A stretch of DNA of 5,081 nucleotides from Chloroflexota bacterium (GTDB taxonomy: Bacteria > Chloroflexota > Dehalococcoidia > SZUA-161), in contig DAOUTY010000144.1 of NCBI GenBank assembly GCA_030668425.1, positions 1-5,081 on the forward strand. Reading direction: 5' to 3'. The position numbers were made by a program, and so were the translations under genes. Below are positions 1 through 4,849 of the stretch, in pieces. Position 1 is the first letter of the stretch. Every line of letters begins with the position of its first letter. The notes beneath the pieces were generated by a model, which was not told the DNA's origin, ran no database searches, and saw nothing but the letters and a program-made list of their open reading frames with translations.

Positions 1-365
1 CACTGCAGATAATTCAATGACTCACCGAGCAAGGGCACAGCCAGGATAGCCACAACAACCGGATGGGCGTAGACCACGGGAATAATACGGGTTACCTCCT
101 CGGTACGCATCGCATACAGCATTAAGAGGGCTGCTGCCGTGCGGGTTACAGCCGACACAACGGCCATAAACCAGGGGAAGGCATCTACCCCGCTGACCGG
201 AGGATGGAGGGCAAGAAAAATCAGCCCACAGCTGAGGTGGATAACGCCCGCCGAAATCAGGAACGTCCAGAAGCTGGGCATCCTCCTCGATATGAGATGG
301 CTATCAACTACACTCACCACTGCCATGAGGGCAGCTACCACCAGGGCAGCGGTAATCCAGGTCAC
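1..365 (-). CDS. EamA/DMT-family transporter-like membrane protein, N-terminal part (runs off left edge)
   Basis: This open frame of 121 codons continues past the left edge. I start it at a GTG whose first base is at 365, because a TGA lies three codons upstream in the same frame and no other start fits between them. The product is very hydrophobic, with four likely membrane helices at about residues 2-20, 33-53, 65-86 and 94-113. A short cytoplasmic-type stretch (SRRMPS, 26-31) follows the first helix. The fourth helix ends in LLGESL (112-117), which resembles the GE motif closing the last helix of an EamA half-domain, and the preceding YAMRTEEVTRIIPVVYAHP also fits that family. EamA proteins are multi-helix inner-membrane carriers of small metabolites, but the substrate is usually not predictable. 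No clear Shine-Dalgarno sequence is visible. The family call is moderate because only the first part is present. Confidence 0.7.
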   Translation of the reverse strand, partial: MTWITAALVVAALMAVVSVVDSHLISRRMPSFWTFLISAGVIHLSCGLIFLALHPPVSGVDAFPWFMAVVSAVTRTAAALLMLYAMRTEEVTRIIPVVYAHPVVVAILAVPLLGESLNYLQ

Positions 366-460
366 AGTTAATCAAACTCACTTTCAGGATATCGGTCAGG
401 GCATATCTTACCCTACGTGGAGGGAAATTGATAGCTATGAATCGTGAGGGCACGCGACCC

Positions 461-502
461 TGGCCGGGTAGGTTGCCCGACGTCGGGCAACCTACCCGGC
501 CA
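461..502. repeat. Perfect 42-bp palindrome
   Basis: Bases 461-481 are the exact reverse complement of 482-502, with the centre between 481 and 482 (CGAC|GTCG) and no spacer. The arms are GC-rich and contain CCGGGTAGGTTGCCCGAC. Pairing stops at 460 (c) against 503 (a). The DNA could extrude as a cruciform and the RNA could fold into a 21-bp stem with a minimal loop. No T-tract follows on either side, so intrinsic termination is not strongly supported. It looks like a dispersed intergenic palindromic repeat, since a related core occurs at 1345-1376 and 4725-4758. Confidence 0.93.
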
Positions 503-544
503 ACGAGTTACAGTTGTAATAGTACGTGCAATGATCGCACTTTA

Positions 545-633
545 TGTCATTCCTGCAAAAGCAGGAATCCAAGGGAAGAAGGCATGGATTCCCGCTACCT
601 GCTTTCACAGGCACAAGCTACGGGGGAATGACA
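545..633. repeat. MITE-like inverted-repeat element of about 89 bp
   Basis: The outer ends are a perfect 9-bp inverted repeat: TGTCATTCC at 545-553 and GGAATGACA at 625-633. Nested inside are a perfect hairpin at 549-568 (ATTCCTGC, loop AAAA, GCAGGAAT) and a second inverted pair, GGAATCCA at 564-571 with TGGATTCC at 585-592. This resembles the widespread ATTCCCGC...GCGGGAAT class of intergenic repeats (compare neisserial dRS3), which is family knowledge and not proof of relation. There is no coding capacity and no obvious target-site duplication. Confidence 0.72.
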
Positions 634-744
634 CGGGAGAAGGTCTTGGCTAGGTATATCAGGAGTCTATTTTCGTTCGCAATTACGCAGGATTCCTCGC
701 CTTGACCCGACTATTCCAGCACGGACGGCTATCCCCCAACAACC

Positions 745-1191
745 TCACCTCCCGGTGGAGCCGTGCCCCCCACCCCCACGCTCGGTCGGTGTCAGTTCAT
801 CAACCTCGATGGCGGGCAGGTCTGCAACCTTGCTGATCACCATCTGCGCTATCCTGTCGCCGTGCTCCACTTCAAACCCAGCGCCGGGGCTGAAGAGGTA
901 CATGGTCACCATCACCTCGCCCCTGTAATCGCTGTCCACAGTTCCCAAGGTAACCCCGACTCCTTTAGACGATAGGCCTGACCTGGGCCGTATCTGGACA
1001 TCATACCCCCTGGGCACTTCGATAGCGATGCCGGTGCCAACAAGCCTGGGTTGAGTCCCAAGCGCGACTGTCCCGTCGTCATCAATACATGCGAAGAGGT
1101 CGAGGCCCGTGGCGCCGGGGGTGGCACGCTGGGGGAAGATGGCGTGCGGCCGTAGCTTCTTAATTTTGAGTGCCGGTTGATCCTTTTCCAC
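745..1191 (-). CDS. dut: dUTP diphosphatase (dUTPase), trimeric type
   Basis: The 148-residue product hydrolyses dUTP to dUMP and pyrophosphate in the cytoplasm, which keeps uracil out of DNA and supplies dUMP for thymidylate synthesis. All five motifs of the homotrimeric family are present in order: GATGLDLFA (26-34), RPRSGLSSKG (68-77), GTVDSDYRGEV (83-93, with likely catalytic D86 and sugar-selecting Y89), GDRIAQMVI (111-119) and ERGGGGHGSTGR (137-148). The length is normal for a bacterial enzyme. The protein ends right after motif 5, whose usual Phe is His (H143), as in the mycobacterial enzyme. The loop before D86 is about three residues shorter than in E. coli, and the usual Asn six residues before the Asp reads as V80. 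The start is GTG, since a TAG lies nine codons upstream with no better start between, and GAGGG sits five bases away. It stands alone, in the same direction as the exporter operon but 216 bp beyond it. Confidence 0.97.
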   Translation of the reverse strand: MEKDQPALKIKKLRPHAIFPQRATPGATGLDLFACIDDDGTVALGTQPRLVGTGIAIEVPRGYDVQIRPRSGLSSKGVGVTLGTVDSDYRGEVMVTMYLFSPGAGFEVEHGDRIAQMVISKVADLPAIEVDELTPTERGGGGHGSTGR

Positions 1192-1195
1192 TAAT

Positions 1196-1200
1196 CCCTC
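1196..1200 (-). promoter_or_regulatory. Ribosome binding site of dut
   Basis: On the minus strand GAGGG lies four to five bases upstream of the GTG start at 1189-1191. It decides the choice of this non-ATG start, which is otherwise the only start codon after the in-frame upstream TAG. Confidence 0.7.
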
Positions 1201-1344
1201 AATTCTCAGATTGTCCTAGTAATCGTAATCAATCCATACAAGCCATGCAAGGACAAGGAAATTCAAAACTCTAATTTCTAAACTCTAAACAATATCAAAT
1301 TTCTCAAACTCAAATTATCCAGACTCTTGGGATTTTCGTCAGTG

Positions 1345-1376
1345 GGGTAGATTGGAGCATCGGCTCCAGGCTACCC
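1345..1376 (-). terminator. Interrupted hairpin after the exporter operon, possible terminator
   Basis: GGGTAG (1345-1350) pairs with CTACCC (1371-1376). Inside, GGAGC (1354-1358) pairs with GCTCC (1363-1367) around the loop ATCG, with a symmetric three-base internal loop between the two stems. It begins about 31 bases past the stop codon of the last permease gene, where a terminator would be expected. No run of U follows it on the minus strand, so it may instead be a 3' stabilising hairpin or a member of the palindromic repeat family. Confidence 0.4.
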
Positions 1377-1407
1377 TCCAACTTGATAGTATACATTCGC
1401 CGCTCCT

Positions 1408-2661
1408 TTACGCAGCGCTGGTGCGGAAGCGCCATATGCCAATGATAGCGAAGACGACAGCAAAACCCACCAGGGCTAACATCTCAGGTACTACGTCACC
1501 GAACTCAGCGCCAAAGACCATCAGCTTGTTGAAACCGGTGTTTGCCCAGCCATGTGGTGTAAACTTAGCCAGGAACTGCATCCACGTTGGAGTGATGAAG
1601 AGGGGCCACCAGCATCCCCCCAGCGGCGCCAGTACCAGGGAGACCAGCACAGCCAGCGAGCCAGCGCTGCGCTGCGTCCTGACCAGAGCAGCCAGCATTA
1701 TGGCGAAAGCCGAGGACATTATCACCATGAGGATAGAGAGGATGATAACCGCGGCAGGGGAGAGCCCCAGATCTATATTGAAGGCCAGGATACCCACAGC
1801 CCAGAATATCGCTATTTGAATCAGTCCCTTGGCAGCCGTGCCCGCGAATACACCCCCGAGGATAGACTCTCGCCGTACCGAGCTGGCAAGCAGCCGCTCC
1901 AGGGTGTGGTTCTGGCGCTCGCGGATTATCGCCTCAGCCCCCAGAGCGGCAGCAAAGAAGACGAACATCACCAGATAGCCGGGGATAACGAAGTTGGCCG
2001 CATTCTCCGGCTCCACATCGCCCACCTGCTGCGCCTCGAACTCCACGAACGGTTCCGCGGCGGCTATAGCCTCCGCGACCTGCTCGATGATTTCGTCAAT
2101 CGCAGCCTGATCCCAGGGGTCCAATAGTCCCTGCCCTATCATAAGCTCTACGGTAGCCCTGGTTGCTACTTGCGTTGAGCCAATTCTGGTAGCTATAGAG
2201 CGGCCCAGACCATAGAGAGCCGCCCTGGTATAGGTGGCCCCAGCATCGGCTACTACCTCAAGTTCAGTTTCATCACCCCTGACTACTCTTTCAGTGAAAT
2301 CCTCGGGAAAGGCGAGAAAGCCGTCAAGCTCACCGTCCTCGACCGCCTGGCGGGCCTCTGCGTAGTCCCTATCCCAGATTATCTCCGGATCACCGGGTTC
2401 CAGTTCAGAGTCGTCCTTAGTCTCCAAAGCTCCGATAATCTGATGACTGAGACCACCATCCGCCTCCTGGGTGGCCACATGAAGTTCCAACCTCTCATCC
2501 TCACTACTCACATCGGCCAAGAGGAAATTGAACAAAACCACGAACATGAGGGGGAAAAGTATAAAGAAGACCAGAGCCATACGATCCCTGGAGAAGAGCT
2601 TCAAGTCCTTCAGCATTATGAACCAGATATGACTCAGGCTTTTCATAATTTCATTTTGCAT
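1408..2661 (-). CDS. ABC-2 type exporter permease, second membrane subunit
   Basis: The 417-residue inner-membrane subunit has the ABC2_membrane_3 layout. A cytoplasmic N-terminus contains KDLKLFSRDR (18-27), and helix 1 is at about 29-48. A large soluble extracytoplasmic domain (about 50-222) is rich in acidic residues. Helix 2 is at about 224-244, followed by the coupling segment RERQNHTLERLLASSVRRE (247-265) that should contact the ATPase. Four more helices lie at about 268-294, 300-326, 333-351 and 393-411. It is the last gene of the operon, 27 bp after the first permease. The ATG at 2661 gives the longest frame, but the ATG at 2646 (412 residues, beginning MKSLSHIW) fits the family better, because the extra codons MQNEI lie in an AT-rich repeat-like spacer. 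Neither start has a Shine-Dalgarno sequence. The substrate is unknown; drugs, lipids or ions are all exported by relatives. Confidence 0.92.
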   Translation of the reverse strand: MQNEIMKSLSHIWFIMLKDLKLFSRDRMALVFFILFPLMFVVLFNFLLADVSSEDERLELHVATQEADGGLSHQIIGALETKDDSELEPGDPEIIWDRDYAEARQAVEDGELDGFLAFPEDFTERVVRGDETELEVVADAGATYTRAALYGLGRSIATRIGSTQVATRATVELMIGQGLLDPWDQAAIDEIIEQVAEAIAAAEPFVEFEAQQVGDVEPENAANFVIPGYLVMFVFFAAALGAEAIIRERQNHTLERLLASSVRRESILGGVFAGTAAKGLIQIAIFWAVGILAFNIDLGLSPAAVIILSILMVIMSSAFAIMLAALVRTQRSAGSLAVLVSLVLAPLGGCWWPLFITPTWMQFLAKFTPHGWANTGFNKLMVFGAEFGDVVPEMLALVGFAVVFAIIGIWRFRTSAA

Positions 2662-2688
2662 TTTGATTTTTGAATTTGCGCTTAGCGC
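2662..2688 (-). other. Short spacer between the two permease genes: mini-hairpin plus AT-rich repeat
   Basis: Directly after the TAG of the first permease (2689-2691), the minus strand reads GCGC TAA GCGC (2678-2688), a four-base-pair hairpin with a three-base loop. An A-rich stretch follows, AAATTCAAAAATCAAA, and runs into the ATG at 2661. No Shine-Dalgarno-like sequence lies within 15 bases of either candidate start of the next gene; the nearest is GGAGG in the final codons of the first permease. Translation of the second permease may therefore depend on coupling or on a leader of low structure. Confidence 0.55.
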
Positions 2689-3867
2689 CTATCTGCCTCC
2701 AGGCATGACCTTGAAGATAACTCGGCCGAGAACCAGACCTACTACGGCGACCCCCGCCATTACTCCCATCTGCAGACCCGCATCAGCCAGGGAGCCTCCA
2801 TCAGCTATTATGGTTCTGAAAGCATCGTTGGCGTAGGTATTGATGGATATCTTACTGAGGACATTGAGCACCCCGCTTTCCGGGATCTCAAAGAACGTGC
2901 CGCCCAGCATCACCATAGACATGGTGAAGAAAACAGCGATCCAGGTAGCCTGGTCCTCAGTACGGGCAACCGAGCCGATTATCAGCCCCAAGGCGCTTAC
3001 TGCAGCTATGAAGACTATAGCGACAACCAGTGACTCCATGAAAGAGAGGGGGGTGAACATCTGAAACACCGCGTAGGACAGCAGCAGCAAGATGAGGGTC
3101 TGTAGGAACCCTCGGGAGAAATTTACCAGAAACTTGCCTGCAAAAAGCTGCCCCACACTGAGCCGCGTGGTGAGCAGTCGCTCCAGGGTCCCCTTCTTGC
3201 GCTCCTCCACCAGCGCCCTTGCAGTCAAGGTTATGGCGAAGAGAACAAACATGGTAATGATCCCTGGCAGGAACTCGTTCACCGGGTCAGGGCTGTCGCC
3301 CACTGTCTCCTCTTTCACCACCACTGCGGGGGACTCGCGTTCATTCTCCAGGAGTCGTTGCACAGTAATATCTATGCGTTCCTGGCTGATACCGCTTCCG
3401 GCGAGGTACTCGCTAACCTGACCTCGTACCTGGAATTCCTGGGCCATCTGGTCAGCCACGCCACCGACTATGCTGGCCACTATCTGACCTTCATCACCTC
3501 CGTTGCCTCTCTGCTTGAATATCAACTGCGCCTGCTCACCGGAGGCAAGCCTATCGGAGAAGCCCTGTGGGATATAGAGAACCATCAGCAGGTCAGCCCT
3601 GTCCAGCCTGGCATCCGCCTTCGATGTGGAAAGCAGCTCGACATCGAGGTTGTCTACCTCTTCCAGCCATTCGATGAAGAGAGCAGAGTAGGCGCCCCCC
3701 TGGTCTTCATTTACCACATGGGCAGTGCCGTGGAACTGCATTTCCCCGAAGGCACCGTACATCAGGGCGAAGATAGCTATGGGCAAGAGGAGGCTGAAGG
3801 CCAAGTCGCCCTTATCCTGTATGTAGATGCGAACTTGCAGCAGGGCGACTAACAGCGGTCTAATCAT
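2689..3867 (-). CDS. ABC-2 type exporter permease, first membrane subunit
   Basis: The 392-residue inner-membrane subunit has the ABC2_membrane_3 layout: helix 1 at about 22-41, an extracytoplasmic domain at about 42-197, helix 2 at about 198-220, and the coupling segment EERKKGTLERLLTTRLS (221-237). Further helices lie at about 240-270, 278-300, 308-328 and 364-386. The GTLERLL core matches HTLERLL in the second permease, so the two are paralogues that probably pair as a heterodimer on one ATPase dimer. The start ATG (3865-3867) is seven bases after the ATPase stop. Its weak ribosome site (AGAAG) overlaps that stop, which suggests translational coupling. The C-terminus ends in MPGGR, whose codons carry GGAGG. 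The substrate is not predictable. YbhS/YbhR of E. coli is a known example of the same architecture, but no orthology is claimed. Confidence 0.94.
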   Translation of the reverse strand: MIRPLLVALLQVRIYIQDKGDLAFSLLLPIAIFALMYGAFGEMQFHGTAHVVNEDQGGAYSALFIEWLEEVDNLDVELLSTSKADARLDRADLLMVLYIPQGFSDRLASGEQAQLIFKQRGNGGDEGQIVASIVGGVADQMAQEFQVRGQVSEYLAGSGISQERIDITVQRLLENERESPAVVVKEETVGDSPDPVNEFLPGIITMFVLFAITLTARALVEERKKGTLERLLTTRLSVGQLFAGKFLVNFSRGFLQTLILLLLSYAVFQMFTPLSFMESLVVAIVFIAAVSALGLIIGSVARTEDQATWIAVFFTMSMVMLGGTFFEIPESGVLNVLSKISINTYANDAFRTIIADGGSLADAGLQMGVMAGVAVVGLVLGRVIFKVMPGGR

Positions 3868-3874
3868 ATTTCTT

Positions 3875-4624
3875 CTAATCCCGCAGGCTTCTGCCGGTCA
3901 GACGCAAGAAAACGTCTTCCAGGGTGACCTGGTCGGGCGGCCCGATCTGACTCCTCAGTTCCCTGGGGGTATCCATAGCGATAATGCGGCCTCCATCCAT
4001 AATAGCAACGCGGTCGCACAGACGGTTAGCCTCCTCCATATAATGGGTGGTGTAAAGAATGGTCATCCCTTTATCCCGCAAGCCCTCGATAGTATCGTAG
4101 ATGTTGTTTCGCGACTGCGGGTCGATGCCCACAGTAGGCTCGTCCATAAAGAGAAGCTCAGGGTGCCCCATAAGGGAAACAGCCAGGTTGACGCGCCGCT
4201 TCATTCCTCCGGAGAACTTGTCCACCCTTCCCTTGGCCCGCTGCGCCAGCCCCAGAAGCTCCAGGCGAGCCGCTGCCTGAGCCCGTGCCTCCTTGCCATC
4301 CAGCCCTACCATCCTGCCGAAGAAGACCAGATTATCAAAGGCGGACAGTTCCTCATAAAGGGCCAACTCCTGAGGCCAAAACCCGATTAGACTACGCACA
4401 GCATTAGCATCACGCCGAACAGAATAGCCCCCTATCGTGACGTCCCCGCTGTCAGGCTCCAGAACTGTGGACAGCATGCGAATGGTAGTGGTCTTCCCAG
4501 CGCCATTGGGGCCCAAAAGGCCGAAGATCTCACCCTTGTAGATGGTGAAGGAAACGCCATCGACAGCCTTGTGTTCATTGAAGCTCTTGTGAAGTTCTTG
4601 CGCTGTTAGAAATGCCTCGGCCAT
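3875..4624 (-). CDS. ABC exporter ATP-binding protein, DrrA/CcmA-like
   Basis: This 249-residue cytoplasmic ATPase powers the two permeases encoded downstream. All nucleotide-binding motifs are intact: Walker A GPNGAGKT (38-45), Q-loop PQE with Q85, ABC signature FSGGMKRR (137-144, with F in place of the common L), Walker B LLFMDEP (157-163, catalytic E162), D-loop GIDPQ (166-170) and switch histidine H194 in TTHYMEEA. The C-terminal TLEDVFLRLTGRSLRD is typical of drug/lipid-export ATPases of the DrrA group. There is no long C-terminal regulatory extension and only one nucleotide-binding domain, so it must dimerise. It is the first gene of the operon, about 50 bases downstream of a strong promoter. 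AGGA lies only two bases from the ATG and GGGGG eight bases away, so the ribosome site is not ideal. The specific substrate is unknown. Confidence 0.97.
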   Translation of the reverse strand: MAEAFLTAQELHKSFNEHKAVDGVSFTIYKGEIFGLLGPNGAGKTTTIRMLSTVLEPDSGDVTIGGYSVRRDANAVRSLIGFWPQELALYEELSAFDNLVFFGRMVGLDGKEARAQAAARLELLGLAQRAKGRVDKFSGGMKRRVNLAVSLMGHPELLFMDEPTVGIDPQSRNNIYDTIEGLRDKGMTILYTTHYMEEANRLCDRVAIMDGGRIIAMDTPRELRSQIGPPDQVTLEDVFLRLTGRSLRD

Positions 4625-4663
4625 TTTCCTAACCCCCGATCTCCGTAGTCGCTACCACTGGAG

Positions 4664-4712
4664 CTTGTCAATATTAGCCCGAATTATATACGACGCTATA
4701 GTGGTTGACAAG
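4664..4712. promoter_or_regulatory. Inverted repeat CTTGTCAA / TTGACAAG flanking the exporter promoter, candidate operator
   Basis: CTTGTCAA (4664-4671) and TTGACAAG (4705-4712) are perfect 8-base inverted copies, with centres 41 bp apart. The right copy covers the -35 box of the exporter promoter. The left copy lies just past the predicted transcription start. Such a placement would suit a repressor binding both sides of the promoter. It could also be chance similarity, because TTGACA is itself the -35 consensus. No regulator gene is in the window. Confidence 0.4.
4683..4711 (-). promoter_or_regulatory. Sigma70-type promoter of the ABC exporter operon
   Basis: On the minus strand the -35 box is TTGTCA (4706-4711, five of six consensus bases) and the -10 box is a perfect TATAAT (4683-4688), separated by exactly 17 bases. 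Transcription would start near 4676, leaving a leader of about 50 bases before the ATPase ATG at 4624. That leader can fold a small stem around 4641-4663 (CTCC/GGAG and GTAG/CTAC). No other promoter of this quality was seen in the window. Confidence 0.8.
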
Positions 4713-4724
4713 GCACCTTCAGAA

Positions 4725-4758
4725 GTAGTAGGGGCGTTCAATTGAACGCCCCTACTAC
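4725..4758. repeat. Perfect 34-bp palindrome in the divergent control region
   Basis: Bases 4725-4741 are the exact reverse complement of 4742-4758, with centre TTCAA|TTGAA and arms reading GTAGTAGGGGCG. After one mismatch a few further outward bases still pair. Further out, GGCACCT (4712-4718) and AGGTGCC (4783-4789) form an additional 7-bp inverted pair around it. It lies between the two divergent promoters, 14 bp beyond the exporter -35 box. It may be a dispersed palindromic repeat, a bidirectional hairpin or a protein site. Confidence 0.93.
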
Positions 4759-4812
4759 GTTTCGAACCTCTATCGACGGAAGAGGTGCCCCCGTGTGAAA
4801 GACTATAACCAA

Positions 4813-4821
4813 TGGTATACT
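4813..4821 (+). promoter_or_regulatory. Extended -10 promoter of the CoA-transferase gene
   Basis: TGGTATACT combines the TG dinucleotide (4813-4814) one base before a TATACT -10 box (4816-4821, five of six consensus bases). The region 16-17 bases further upstream (around 4793-4799, GTGTGAA) is a poor -35 box, as is common with extended -10 promoters. Transcription would start near 4828, giving a leader of only about 20 bases that contains the ribosome site. Confidence 0.6.
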
Positions 4822-4836
4822 AGTAGCATCTCAAAT

Positions 4837-4844
4837 AAGGAGTG
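4837..4844 (+). promoter_or_regulatory. Strong ribosome binding site of the CoA-transferase gene
   Basis: AAGGAGTG, a near-perfect Shine-Dalgarno sequence, ends five bases before the ATG at 4850-4852 (seven from AAGGAG). It fixes the start codon of the partial gene and is the best ribosome site in the window. Confidence 0.85.
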
Positions 4845-4849
4845 AATAC

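Larger units (their letters stand above)
366..744. other. Non-coding spacer between dut and the EamA-like gene
   Basis: This 379-bp stretch has no credible gene. Short plus-strand frames here are made of repeat sequence and have no ribosome site or recognisable product. It carries two structured repeats, listed separately: a perfect palindrome at 461-502 and a MITE-like element at 545-633. Positions 634-744 hold nothing I can name. No convincing promoter for the EamA-like gene and no stem plus T-tract terminator for dut was seen. Confidence 0.7.
1192..1407. other. AT-rich non-coding spacer upstream of dut, with a G-free repeat tract
   Basis: There is no gene here. Bases 1259-1321 (63 bases) contain no G on the plus strand and are built from degenerate short repeats. 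AAACTCTAA occurs at 1266-1274 and again at 1280-1288, followed by related CAAATTTCTCAAACTCAAATT-like sequence. A hairpin at 1345-1376 is listed separately. For dut, the only promoter-like pair I see on the minus strand is a poor one (TTGCAT, 17 bases, TACGAT), so I do not call a promoter. Confidence 0.7.

Noticed and set aside
461..633. A CRISPR array or tRNA-like structure in the spacer
   Set aside because: There are no regularly spaced direct repeats with unique spacers, and no cloverleaf. The structure is inverted repeats only.
139..653. Three short plus-strand frames
   Set aside because: The first is antisense to the EamA-like gene. The others are translations through the palindrome and the MITE-like repeat, with no ribosome site.
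1552..2127. 191-codon open frame on the plus strand
   Set aside because: It lies entirely antisense to the second permease, has a low-complexity composition rich in R, S, H, Q and E, no ribosome site and no recognisable domain. The minus-strand frame is a clear ABC-2 permease.
3358..4390. Two overlapping plus-strand frames of 164 and 187 codons
   Set aside because: They are antisense to the first permease and the ATPase, whose motifs are intact on the minus strand. The plus-strand translations show no family features.
4666..4671. A perfect TTGACA on the minus strand as a second -35 box
   Set aside because: No -10-like hexamer lies 16-18 bases downstream (the sequence there is CTACGG-like), so it is better explained as a half of the inverted repeat.
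4705..4733. A rightward promoter from TTGACA at 4705-4710
   Set aside because: The position 17 bases downstream falls inside the palindrome (GTAGGG) and has no resemblance to a -10 box.
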